DNA of 16,836 bases from Betaproteobacteria bacterium (GCA_009693345.1 SHXL01000043.1:1-16836); one strand, 5' to 3'; positions 1 through 7,675 are shown, counted from the first letter of the stretch. Numbers and translations: made by a program. The notes: a model not told the origin generated them from the sequence alone.

Positions 1-817
1 GTCGAAAAAAGTGCCCGGCATGCAGGCGACGGCCGAAGTGACCGGCGGCTCGGTCGCCAACATGCAGTTGATCGGCACCGGCAAGCCCTACATCGCGTTC
101 ACGCAGGCCGATGCGGCGATCGATGCCGTCAAGGGGCAGGACAAATTCGTCGGCAAGCCTATTCCCGTGCGTACGCTTGCAGTGCTGTACCCGAATCGCA
201 TGCACGTGGTGTCAATCGATGGCACCGGCATCGCCAAGATGACGGACATGAAGGGCAAGCGCGTTTCCACCGGCTCGGGCGGCAGCGCGACCGAGGTATT
301 CGCGTTCCGCGTCATCGAGGCGGCGGGCCTGGACAAGGACAAGGACATGAAGCGCGAGCGGCTCGGCGTCGCCGAATCGGTGAGCGCGCTGAAAGACCGC
401 AAGATCGACGCCTTTTTCTGGGTCGGCGGCCTGCCGACCGCGGCGGTGACCGATCTGGCCAATTCGCCCGGCGTGAAGATCAAGATGATCGACATCGCCC
501 ACCTGGTGCCGGAGATGGCCAAGAAGCACGGCAACATCTACATCAAGGACGTCATCCCGAAGAGGATGTACAAGGGGATGGAGGCCGACAATCCCCAGGC
601 CACGGTGACCAACCTGCTCGCCGTGCACCAGAACATGGACGACAAGACGGCCTACGCGATCACCAAGGCGCTTTTCGAGAACGTCGTCGATCTGGTCCGG
701 GTGCACGCCGAAGCGGTGAACATCAAGCTGGAGAACCAGAAGGCCGAGAATTCGTCGATTCCCTGGCATCCGGGTGCGATCAAGTATCTGGCGGAGCGGG
801 GCGTCAAGATCAAGTGA
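1..817 (+). CDS. TAXI-family TRAP transporter solute-binding protein, C-terminal part (gene begins before the window)
   Basis: This is the periplasmic receptor of a TRAP transporter of the TAXI subfamily, which binds a small organic acid or amino acid and delivers it to the membrane permease. About 271 residues are visible, reading in frame from base 2. TAXI features are the early segment with EVTGGSVANMQLIGTG, the RTLAVLYPNRMHVV strand, the GKRVSTGSGGSATE ligand-loop region, and the FFWVGGLPTAAVTDLA segment. The family is usually about 320 residues with a signal peptide, so the N-terminal roughly 50 residues and the export signal lie upstream of the window. The reading frame is already open at the window edge, so the GTG at base 11 is not taken as a start. 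The permease gene follows 61 nt later behind a hairpin. The ligand cannot be read from the sequence. Confidence 0.93.
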   Translation, partial: SKKVPGMQATAEVTGGSVANMQLIGTGKPYIAFTQADAAIDAVKGQDKFVGKPIPVRTLAVLYPNRMHVVSIDGTGIAKMTDMKGKRVSTGSGGSATEVFAFRVIEAAGLDKDKDMKRERLGVAESVSALKDRKIDAFFWVGGLPTAAVTDLANSPGVKIKMIDIAHLVPEMAKKHGNIYIKDVIPKRMYKGMEADNPQATVTNLLAVHQNMDDKTAYAITKALFENVVDLVRVHAEAVNIKLENQKAENSSIPWHPGAIKYLAERGVKIK

Positions 818-833
818 GGCCTGCGGGCACCGG

Positions 834-869
834 AGCCCCGCCCAGAGTACTGGCGGGGCTTTTCATTTT
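834..869 (+). terminator. Hairpin plus T-rich tail between TRAP receptor and permease genes
   Basis: AGCCCCGCC (834-842) pairs perfectly with GGCGGGGCT (852-860) across a 9-nt loop, and TTTCATTTT follows directly. This is the form of an intrinsic terminator. It ends 9 nt before the permease start and probably lets only part of the transcription continue, so that the receptor is made in excess over the membrane subunit. The tail is interrupted by one C, which fits partial rather than full termination. Confidence 0.75.
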
Positions 870-878
870 GGGGAGTCG

Positions 879-2909
879 ATGAGCGAAGACGTCACGCTGC
901 TGCACAAGCCCGCAGCCGAAGTCAGCGCCGAGGCGCTCGAGCGCGCCGAGGAGATGATCGAGCGCGAAGAGGGCGTGCAAAACAAGCACTCGGGCTGGCT
1001 TGCCGCCTTCGTCACCGCGGTGGCGGTGGTGATGTCGCTGTTCCACCTCTACACCGCCTACGCCATCGTCCGCCCGGAGCACCTGCGCGCGATCCATCTC
1101 GCCTTCGTGCTGTTTCTCTCGTTCCTGATCTTTCCGGTCGCCAGGCGCTTCCGGCACCGCGTCATGTGGTGGGATTGGCTGCTGGCGTTGGCGGGCGTGG
1201 CTACCACCGTCTACCTGATCGCGGGCGGCGACGAATTCTTCGACCGCTCGATCCTGCCCAACGACTGGGACATCGTTTTCGGTGTCGCGCTGGCGCTGCT
1301 GATCCTGGAGGCGATGCGGCGCACCACCGGCTGGATCCTGCCGTTCGTCACCTCGTGTTTCCTGCTCTACGCTTTCTTCGGTGAAATCCTGCCGGCGCCC
1401 TGGACGCACAAGGACTACGAGATTCCGCGCCTCATCGGCCACATGTACATGACGCTGGAGGGCATCTACGGCACCGCGATCAGCGTCTCCTCCACGCTCA
1501 TCATCCTGTTCACGATCTACGGCGCCTTCCTGCAGTTCTCGGGCGCCGGCAAGTTCTACATCGATTTCTCGTTTTCGGCGATGGGCGGCAAGCCGACCAG
1601 CGCGGGGCGCACGGTGACGCTCGCCTCGTTCCTGCTGGGCGGTCCGTCGGGATCCGGCGTGGCGACCACGGTCACGCTGGGCGCCGTGGCCGCGCCGATG
1701 CTCGCCAAGGTCGGCTACAGCAAGGACGAAGCCGGGGGATTGCTCGCCGCCGGGGGACTCGGCGCCATCATCTCGCCGCCGGTGCTGGGTGCCGCCGCCT
1801 TCCTGATCGCCGAGTTCCTCAAGATCTCGTACCTGGACGTCGTGCTGATGGCGACGATCCCGACCTGCCTGTATTACCTGGCGCTGTTCATCATGGTCGA
1901 GATCGACGTGCGCAAGTTCGGCATGAAGGACGTGCGCTTCGAGCAGGTCGAGTCGGCCTGGAGCCTGACCAGGAAGTACTGGTTCCATTTCCTGTCGCTG
2001 GTCTCGATCGTCGCCTTCATGTTGATGGGTTTTTCCCCCGAGCTGTCCGTGTTCTGGGCGACTGTGGTGGCCCTGGTCACCAGCTTCCTGCACCGGGATT
2101 GCGCGCTCATTTCATATGATCTGTTCCAGGGGAAGAGCGTCATTTGGCGCGGCGTCGCGGGGTCCGGGCTGATCAAGGCGCTGGATGGCGGCTCGCGCGC
2201 GGTGCTGAACGTGGCGGCGACCTGCGCCGGCGCCGGACTGATCGTCGGCGTAGTGACGCTCACCGGCTTGGGGTTGAAATTCAGCTCTATCGTGCTCGCC
2301 TACGCCGGCAACTCGCTGCTGCTCACGGCCGTCTACACCTCGCTCATTGTCTGGATCGTGGGTCTCGCGGTGCCGGTGACCGCGAGCTACATCATCTGTG
2401 CGGTGATCGCCGCGCCGGCGCTGATCGCGCTAAATGTTCCGGAATACGCCGCTCACATGTTTATCTTCTATTACGCGGTGCTGTCGGAAGTCTCACCGCC
2501 GACGGCGCTGTCGCCGTTCGCCGCCGCCGCGATCACCGGCGGCGACCCGTACAAGACCACGCTGCAGTGCTGGAAATACACCGCGCCCGCGTTCCTCGTG
2601 CCGTTCATGTTCGTGCTCGATCCGAGCGGCACCGGGCTGCTGCTGACGGGCTCGATGAAGACGCTCGGCGACGCCGACTGGGGCGCAATTGCACTGGTGA
2701 CGTTCACCGCCGCGATCGGCATCGCGGCGCTCGCCGGCGGGCTGCAGGGCTGGCTGTTCAAGCGCACCAGCCTCGCCGAGCGGATCATGCTGGTGGTCGC
2801 CGGCTTCCTGCTGGTGTATCCGAATGCGCTGTTCGATGTCATCGGCTTCGTGCTGGTGGCGCTGGTGGTGGCGATGCAGTGGCTGCGGCGCGAGACGGCG
2901 CGGGCCTGA
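879..2909 (+). CDS. TRAP transporter fused permease (4TM/12TM, DctQM-like)
   Basis: Inner-membrane permease of a TAXI-type TRAP transporter, in which the small and large membrane subunits are one chain; it imports the receptor-bound solute using an ion gradient. The product is 676 residues, normal for the fusion family. An acidic cytosolic N-terminus (about 60 residues) is followed by hydrophobic segments of the small-subunit type. The large-subunit half has its typical glycine-rich signatures, LLGGPSGSGVATTVTLGAV and LLAAGGLGAIISPPVLGAAAF, and a matching later segment EVSPPTALSPFAAAAITGGDP. The last ~80 residues form a further hydrophobic region resembling DUF3394. I chose ATG 879 because GGGGAG lies at 870-875 with 3 nt before the start codon and the protein begins with an ordinary soluble stretch; the upstream in-frame extension would run through the terminator hairpin. 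Confidence 0.93.
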   Translation: MSEDVTLLHKPAAEVSAEALERAEEMIEREEGVQNKHSGWLAAFVTAVAVVMSLFHLYTAYAIVRPEHLRAIHLAFVLFLSFLIFPVARRFRHRVMWWDWLLALAGVATTVYLIAGGDEFFDRSILPNDWDIVFGVALALLILEAMRRTTGWILPFVTSCFLLYAFFGEILPAPWTHKDYEIPRLIGHMYMTLEGIYGTAISVSSTLIILFTIYGAFLQFSGAGKFYIDFSFSAMGGKPTSAGRTVTLASFLLGGPSGSGVATTVTLGAVAAPMLAKVGYSKDEAGGLLAAGGLGAIISPPVLGAAAFLIAEFLKISYLDVVLMATIPTCLYYLALFIMVEIDVRKFGMKDVRFEQVESAWSLTRKYWFHFLSLVSIVAFMLMGFSPELSVFWATVVALVTSFLHRDCALISYDLFQGKSVIWRGVAGSGLIKALDGGSRAVLNVAATCAGAGLIVGVVTLTGLGLKFSSIVLAYAGNSLLLTAVYTSLIVWIVGLAVPVTASYIICAVIAAPALIALNVPEYAAHMFIFYYAVLSEVSPPTALSPFAAAAITGGDPYKTTLQCWKYTAPAFLVPFMFVLDPSGTGLLLTGSMKTLGDADWGAIALVTFTAAIGIAALAGGLQGWLFKRTSLAERIMLVVAGFLLVYPNALFDVIGFVLVALVVAMQWLRRETARA

Positions 2910-2923
2910 GCGTCAAGCGCCGG

Positions 2924-2952
2924 TTGCTCCCGAAATGGGAGCATGCTAGAGT
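2924..2952 (+). promoter_or_regulatory. higBA promoter with internal palindrome
   Basis: TTGCTC (2924-2929) and TAGAGT (2947-2952) are separated by exactly 17 nt, a good sigma-70 arrangement. The spacer contains a perfect inverted repeat, TGCTCCC / GGGAGCA (2925-2931 and 2937-2943) around GAAAT. Antitoxins of the HigA family repress their own promoter by binding such palindromes, so this is the likely HigA operator. The assignment is inference from position and symmetry. Confidence 0.6.
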
Positions 2953-2957
2953 GCCGC

Positions 2958-3251
2958 ATGCGGATCATTGCGTTGAGCGCATTGCGCGAATGCTGGCGCA
3001 AGCACCCTGACGCGGAAATTCCGCTGCGCGCCTGGTACGCGATCGCGCGCAGGGCGATTTGGCGCCGGCCCGGCGAGGTCAAGGCGGTTTACAGCAATGC
3101 GAGCGTAATCGCGGACAACCGCGTCATCTTCAACATCAAGGGCAATGACTATCGCCTCGTGGTGGCGGTGCATTATAACCGCGGCATGATGTTCATCCGT
3201 TTCGTCGGAACGCACCACGAGTACGACCGCATCGACGCGGATTCGATTTAG
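2958..3251 (+). CDS. higB: HigB-family type II toxin (RelE-like mRNA interferase)
   Basis: Predicted 97-residue toxin of the HigB branch of the RelE superfamily, which cleaves mRNA on the ribosome. The N-terminus MRIIALSALRECWRKHPDAE and the following LRAWY segment are typical, as are the central VKAVYSNASVI and VIFNIKGNDYRLVVAVHY strands and the C-terminal MMFIRFVGTHHEYDRID. Basic and aromatic residues expected for RNA contact are present (R, K, H, Y), with no internal stop, so it looks intact. ATG 2958 is preferred to ATG 2943 because the family begins at MR-[IV]-I and because 2943 lies upstream of the -10 element. There is no clear Shine-Dalgarno sequence; the start codon is 5 nt from the -10 box. 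The antitoxin follows 10 nt after the stop. Confidence 0.9.
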   Translation: MRIIALSALRECWRKHPDAEIPLRAWYAIARRAIWRRPGEVKAVYSNASVIADNRVIFNIKGNDYRLVVAVHYNRGMMFIRFVGTHHEYDRIDADSI

Positions 3252-3261
3252 GAGAATGGAC

Positions 3262-3636
3262 ATGGAACTGCGCCCGATCCGCGGCAAGCGCGAGCATGCC
3301 GCGGTCCTCAAGGAGATCGAGGCACTCTGGAACGCCCGTGAGGGTACTCCGGAGGCCGACCGGCTCACGGTGCTCGTTCTGCTCGTCGAGAGCTATGAAA
3401 GCGAGCATTTCCCAATTACCGCACCCGATCCGATCGACCTGCTGCAGCACGTGATGGAAGCCCGGGGCCTGAACCGCAGGGATCTTGAGCCCTACATCGG
3501 GTCGCGCGCCCGGGTGGCCGAGGTTCTCAACCGGGTGCGCCCCCTGACGATCGAGATGATTCGTCGGCTTTGTTCCGGGTTGAAGCTGCCTGCGGACGTA
3601 CTGATCCGGGACTACAAGCTGCGCAGGGCGGCATAG
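3262..3636 (+). CDS. higA: HigA-family antitoxin (HTH regulator)
   Basis: Antitoxin and autorepressor partner of HigB, 124 residues from the preferred start. The N-terminal half (residues about 1-55) is helical and contains the LWNAREGTPEADRLTVLVLLVESYE segment seen in long HigA proteins. The C-terminal half carries a helix-turn-helix from about DLLQHVMEARGL to LKLPADVLI, with the LNRVRPLTIEMIRRL recognition region. Two ATGs are possible: 3256 lies 1 nt after the AGGAG (3250-3254), while 3262 is 7 nt from it, so 3262 is chosen. The order toxin then antitoxin is usual for higBA. The pair stands between a transporter and a metabolic flavoprotein, and the next gene starts only 7 nt after this stop codon. 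Confidence 0.9.
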   Translation: MELRPIRGKREHAAVLKEIEALWNAREGTPEADRLTVLVLLVESYESEHFPITAPDPIDLLQHVMEARGLNRRDLEPYIGSRARVAEVLNRVRPLTIEMIRRLCSGLKLPADVLIRDYKLRRAA

Positions 3637-3643
3637 GCGCCGC

Positions 3644-5350
3644 ATGCGTGAGATATCAACCGACATTCTGATCCTTGGCTCAGGCGGCGCGGGCCTGTTC
3701 GCAGCGCTGCATGCGCACAAGGCCGATCCGTCGCTCTCGATCACGGTCGCGGTGAAGGGCCTGCTCGGCAAGTGCGGCTGCACGCGCATGGTGCAGGGCG
3801 GCTACAACGTCGCGCTCGCGAAGGAGGACTCGATCGAGCGACACTTCATGGACACCATCGAGGGCGGCAAGTGGCTGCCCGACCAGGACCTTGCCTGGAA
3901 GCTGGTGACGCTGGCGGTGGAAAGAATCCGGGAGCTGGAGAACGAGCTCGGCTGCTTCTTCGACCGCAACCCCGACGGCACGGTGCACCAGAAAGCCTTT
4001 GCCGGGCAGACTTTCGACCGCACCGTGCACAAGGGCGACCTCACCGGCATCGAGATCATCAACCGGCTTGCCGAGCAGGTCTGGGCGCGCGACATCGGAA
4101 GGCTGGAAGAACACCGTGCCGTTGAATTGATCAAAGACAGGAATAATTCGGCAATCGCGGGCGTCCTTTTCATCGACATGAGATCGGGCGAGTATGTCTT
4201 CGTCCGTGCGAAGGCGGTGCTGCTCGGCACCGGCGGCGGTCCCACCATGTACAAGTACCACACGCCTTCGGGCGACAAGAGCTGCGACGGCCTGGCGATG
4301 GCGCTGCGCGCTGGGCTTCCGCTGCGCGACATGGAGATGGTGCAATTCCACCCGACCGGCCTCTACGCGGGCGCGCACACGCGCATGACGGGGACCGTGC
4401 TCGAAGAGGGGTTGCGCGGCTCGGGCGGCTACCTGCTGAACGGCGCTATGGAACGCTTCATGCCGCGCTACGACCCGCTCGCCGAGCGCGCGACGCGCGA
4501 TTTCGTTTCGCGGGCGATGTTTGCGGAGATGAGGAATGGAAATACCAGCCCCAATGGGGGCCTTTTTATTTCCATGGGCCATTTGGATCAGGATCTTGTA
4601 AGAAAACAATTTCGCGGCATGGTCGAGCGCTGCGCCGATTGCGGCTTCGATCTTGCCGGCGGCCTGGTCGAAGTGGTGCCGACGGCGCACTACATGATGG
4701 GCGGCGTCGAATTCAATCCCGACTGCAGTACGGCGCTCAGGGGCCTCTTTGTCGCGGGCGAAGACGCGGGCGGCGTGCATGGCGCCAACCGCCTGGGTGG
4801 CAACGGCGTCGCGAATTCCACCGTGTTCGGCGCCGTCGCCGGGGACACGATGGCGCAATGGGTTCCGAAGGAAGGCTCATTCAGGGATCCGGACCGAAGC
4901 GCCCTGGACCAGGCGATTCAAGGATGTGAGCCCAAAGGAACAAGAAGCCACGGACCGATCGAAGCGCTGCGTGAGCGCCTTTACGATGTGATGTGGGACA
5001 AGGTCGGCATCATCCGCGGCGAAACGGGCCTGCGCGCGGCACTCTCGGAATTGCAGTCGATCGAAAACGCCTTGAACGAAACCGGCAATGCCGACGCCAA
5101 CCCCGCCTTCAACCTCGGCTGGCACGACTGGCTGAACCTGAAGAACCTCACCCAGACCAGCCGCGTGATCGCCGAAGCGGCGCTCGCGCGCACCGATTCG
5201 CGCGGCGCGCACTACCGCGAGGACTTTCCGGACGCCGGACCTCTCGAACAGTCGGCCTTTACCAGTGCGCGCCTGAAGGACGGCGCGCTCACTATCGGCA
5301 TGAAGCCGGTCGCCTTTACCAGGGTGAGACCCGGAGAATCTCTTCTTTAA
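3644..5350 (+). CDS. Fumarate reductase / succinate dehydrogenase-type flavoprotein
   Basis: FAD-dependent oxidoreductase of the SdhA/FrdA/NadB family, 568 residues, close to the family length. A Rossmann motif GSGGAG is at residues 12-17. The substrate and catalytic region has HPTGL, the EEGLRGSGG loop, RDFVSR (the family's catalytic arginine region), and TAHYMMGG. The late FAD loop HGANRLGGNGVANSTVFG and the C-terminal RGAHYREDFP are also typical. At the position of the histidine that binds FAD covalently in SdhA (S-H-T...QGG), this protein has cysteine (C46 in GKCGCTRMVQGG), so FAD is probably not covalently bound. No iron-sulfur or membrane-anchor subunit is adjacent. It could be a soluble fumarate reductase, an L-aspartate oxidase-like enzyme, or a dehydrogenase for another dicarboxylate; the exact reaction is unresolved. 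Confidence 0.88.
   Translation: MREISTDILILGSGGAGLFAALHAHKADPSLSITVAVKGLLGKCGCTRMVQGGYNVALAKEDSIERHFMDTIEGGKWLPDQDLAWKLVTLAVERIRELENELGCFFDRNPDGTVHQKAFAGQTFDRTVHKGDLTGIEIINRLAEQVWARDIGRLEEHRAVELIKDRNNSAIAGVLFIDMRSGEYVFVRAKAVLLGTGGGPTMYKYHTPSGDKSCDGLAMALRAGLPLRDMEMVQFHPTGLYAGAHTRMTGTVLEEGLRGSGGYLLNGAMERFMPRYDPLAERATRDFVSRAMFAEMRNGNTSPNGGLFISMGHLDQDLVRKQFRGMVERCADCGFDLAGGLVEVVPTAHYMMGGVEFNPDCSTALRGLFVAGEDAGGVHGANRLGGNGVANSTVFGAVAGDTMAQWVPKEGSFRDPDRSALDQAIQGCEPKGTRSHGPIEALRERLYDVMWDKVGIIRGETGLRAALSELQSIENALNETGNADANPAFNLGWHDWLNLKNLTQTSRVIAEAALARTDSRGAHYREDFPDAGPLEQSAFTSARLKDGALTIGMKPVAFTRVRPGESLL
4538..4573 (+). other. Terminator-like nested inverted repeat inside the flavoprotein gene
   Basis: Within the coding sequence, GCCCC (4548-4552) pairs with GGGGC (4557-4561), followed by CTTTTTATTT. 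An outer pair GGAAATA (4538-4544) / TATTTCC (4567-4573) surrounds it. The shape matches an intrinsic terminator followed by a T-tract, although it encodes an ordinary protein segment (RNGNTSPNGGLFIS). Active translation would normally prevent it from acting. Confidence 0.5.
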
Positions 5351-5365
5351 ATGAAGGTGCGGTGC

Positions 5366-5371
5366 TAGAGT
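5366..5371 (+). promoter_or_regulatory. Possible -10 element before the receptor-enolase fusion
   Basis: TAGAGT lies 17 nt before ATG 5389, and matches the -10 hexamer seen at 2947 and 11051. The hexamer 17 nt upstream, TTCTTT (5343-5348), is a weak -35, so this is a tentative promoter; the gene could also be read from the flavoprotein transcript. Confidence 0.4.
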
Positions 5372-5388
5372 CTGCCGGGGAAGAAAAG

Positions 5389-6960
5389 ATGTTGCGTCGA
5401 GCCGCCTGCGTTTTGCTGGTCATTGGAGTCGCACTCTTTCCTCTGCGCGCTGCGCTCGCGCAGAGTTATCCGTCGAAGGTGATTCGCCTGGTCTCGCCGT
5501 TTCCGCCGGGCGGAAGCGTGGATGTCGTCGGCCGGCTACTGGCGGCCAGGCTCTCCGAGGCCCTGGGCCAGCAGATAGTCGTGGACAACCGCTCGGGGGC
5601 GTCCGGCGTCATCGGTACGGAGATCGTGATGAACTCGCCGCCGGACGGCTATACGCTCCTCATCAACACGATTCCCTTCGTCTCCAACCAGTTCCTGATG
5701 CCGCGCGCGCCCTACGACCCGCTGCGCGACTTCGTTTCCATTTCAATTGTGGCTTCAGCGCCCTCCTTCGTTACCGTGCATCCTTCCGTTCCGGCGCGCT
5801 CGGTCCAGGAGCTGGTCGCCCTCGCCAAGGCGAAATCCGGCGCGCTCAACTACGCCGCCGCGGGCGTGGGCACCAATCCGCACATTGCAGGCGAGCTTTT
5901 CAACCTGCTTGCGGACGTCAATATCGTGGCCGTGCAGTACAAGGGCGGTGGGCCAGCCGACATGGCGGTGATCGCAGGCGAGGTCGGGATCACCTTCGAC
6001 AACATCTCGCAGGAGCTCGGTTTCGTGAAAGCAGGCCGGATGCGGGCGTTGGCCGTGATGAGCGCGAAGCGCAATCCCGCCATACCCGAACTGCCGACGG
6101 TCGCCGAGGCGGTCGGGGAAAAACTGCGCGCCGCCGCCGCTCCATCGGGCCCCGGCGGCATCCTCACGCTGGCGCTCGCCGCGCTGGACATCGCGATGTG
6201 GGACATCAAGGGCAAGGCGCTCGGCGTGCCGGTCGCCACGCTCTCGGGGGGATACAGGCGCGAGGCGCCCACGTATGCGAGCGACGCGCTGATGCGCCAA
6301 TTTGCGCTGGAGCACGTGGTGCGCGCCGGGCCGCGCCTGGTGGAAAAGGGCTTCCGGCAGATGAAGATGCAGCTCGCCCTGCCGGGGGATACCTCGCCCG
6401 GGTGCGAAGTGGAGCGCACGCGCCTGATTCGCGAGAGCATCGGCGAGGGCATCGACCTGATGTGCGACATCAACCAGCGCTAGGACGTGCGCCAGGCTAT
6501 CGCCATCGGCCGCCGCATCGAGCAGTACCACCTCTTCTGGCTGGAAGACGTCGTCGCGCACGACGACTACGCAGGCATGGCTCGCGTCGCCGACGCGCTG
6601 GATACCCCCGTCGCCGGCGGTGAATACGTCTACGGCACGGTGCCGTTCCATCACATGCTCGAGGCGCGCTCGGTGGATATCGTCATGATCGACGTGCTGC
6701 GCGCCGGAGGCATCACGCCGTGGCTGAAGATCGCCGGCATGGCGCAGGCGTTCAATCTTCCGGTGGTGAGCCACCTGCTGCCCGAAATCCACGTGCACCT
6801 CATCGCCGCGATCCCGAACGGCTTGACGGTCGAATACATGCCTTGGTCGGGGAAGCTCTTCGAAGAGGTTCCCGAACCTCAAAAAGGCATGCTTGCCGTG
6901 CCGGAGAGGCCCGGTCTGGGCTTGAAATTCAACCGCGAGACGCTGAAGCGATTCGGATAA
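5389..6960 (+). pseudogene. Broken fusion: tricarboxylate (Bug) receptor N-part joined to enolase-superfamily C-part, with an amber codon
   Basis: The frame opens with a signal peptide (MLRRAACVLLV...ALAQS) and a tripartite tricarboxylate (Bug) receptor: VIRLVSPFPPGGSVDVVGRLLA, GQQIVVDNRSGASGVIGTE, PPDGYTLL, VQYKGGGPADMAV, and IPELPTVAEA ending near residue 241 (base 6111). The receptor's last ~80 residues are missing. In the same frame a mandelate racemase/muconate lactonizing-type enzyme continues from about GEKLRAAA, with LALAALDIAMWDIKGKALG, metal-ligand regions CDINQR (D at 6466), FWLED (E at 6544), GGEYVYG (E at 6622) and the SHLLPEIHVH histidine region, but without its N-terminal capping domain (~100 residues). 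TAG at 6481-6483 stands where the family has W (NQR-W-D), truncating translation at 364 residues; the frame then runs on to TAA 6958-6960. A start at 5389 has GGGGAAG (5377-5383) upstream. Probably remnants of two neighbouring genes joined by a deletion; an assembly error is possible. Confidence 0.85.
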
Positions 6961-6961
6961 A

Positions 6962-7645
6962 TCAACCTAGGTGCTTGCGGAAGAATTCGATCGTCCGGCT
7001 GCGCGCGAGCTTGGCCGCCTCGGCGTTCCAGGAGCCGCGCTGGTCGCAGTTGAAGCCGTGGCCGGCGCCGGCGTAGAAGTGCGCCGAGATCTCCGGGTGT
7101 GCGGCGACGATTTCCTTCGCCTGCGCGAGCGTCGGTGACTGGTCCAGCTCGCCGAAATTGCACATCACCGGCACTTTCGGCTTCTCGCCGATGAGGCCGT
7201 GCATGCCGCCGCCGTAGTAGGGCACCGAGCAGGCGAGGCCGCTTGCCCGGGCTGCCGCCATCCATGCGATGGTGCCGCCGAAGCAATAGCCGACGATGCC
7301 GACCTTGCCGCCCTTCGATGCCTCCGCGATCGCGGCCTGCACGTCCATCATGCTTTGCTTCGGGTCGAGTTTTTGCATGATGGCGACGCCGGCCTGGATC
7401 TCGGGCTGCGAGTAGCCGGTGTCGTAGTTGCGCTGCGCGCGGTCGAACATCGCGGGCGACACCGCGAGGTAGCCATCGGCCGCGAAGCCGTCGGTGGTCT
7501 GCTGGATGTGGCTGTTGACGCCGAAGATCTCGGGGATCACAACGACGCCGCCGCGAGGCTTGCCCGCATTTTGCCCGCCCGGTTGCGCGACGAAGGCCGC
7601 GAATTTATGGCCGTCGGCGGCCGTCAGTTCGATGAACTTGCCCAT
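6962..7645 (-). CDS. Dienelactone hydrolase family protein
   Basis: Alpha/beta hydrolase of the dienelactone hydrolase family, 227 residues, full length. Family members hydrolyse lactones or esters, for example in chloro- and methyl-aromatic breakdown; the substrate here is unknown. The catalytic set is visible: C121 in GYCFGG, D168 in GELDQSP, and H196 in GAGHGF, with E39 in IPEIFGVN, the glutamate that holds the cysteine in classic members. There is no signal peptide, so it is likely cytosolic. The ATG at 7645 has AGGAG 7 nt before it on the minus strand. Its stop codon lies 1 nt from the end of the convergent enolase remnant. The next gene upstream diverges from it. Confidence 0.92.
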   Translation of the reverse strand: MGKFIELTAADGHKFAAFVAQPGGQNAGKPRGGVVVIPEIFGVNSHIQQTTDGFAADGYLAVSPAMFDRAQRNYDTGYSQPEIQAGVAIMQKLDPKQSMMDVQAAIAEASKGGKVGIVGYCFGGTIAWMAAARASGLACSVPYYGGGMHGLIGEKPKVPVMCNFGELDQSPTLAQAKEIVAAHPEISAHFYAGAGHGFNCDQRGSWNAEAAKLARSRTIEFFRKHLG

Positions 7646-7675
7646 GGTGTTTCTCCTTGATGAATAGGGCTGCTT

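Noticed and set aside
774..878. N-terminal extension of the permease to an earlier start at 774
   Set aside because: It would overlap the receptor gene and the terminator hairpin; ATG 879 has its own ribosome binding site and the expected N-terminus.
810..2093. Long minus-strand open frame of 427 codons opposite the TRAP permease
   Set aside because: It mirrors the codon bias of the permease gene, is rich in R, H, Q and D without any domain, and conflicts with a clear membrane-protein gene.
5300..5350. Short GGG/CCC and GAGA/CTCT repeats at the flavoprotein 3' end as a terminator
   Set aside because: The stems are only 3-4 bp, too weak to support a call.
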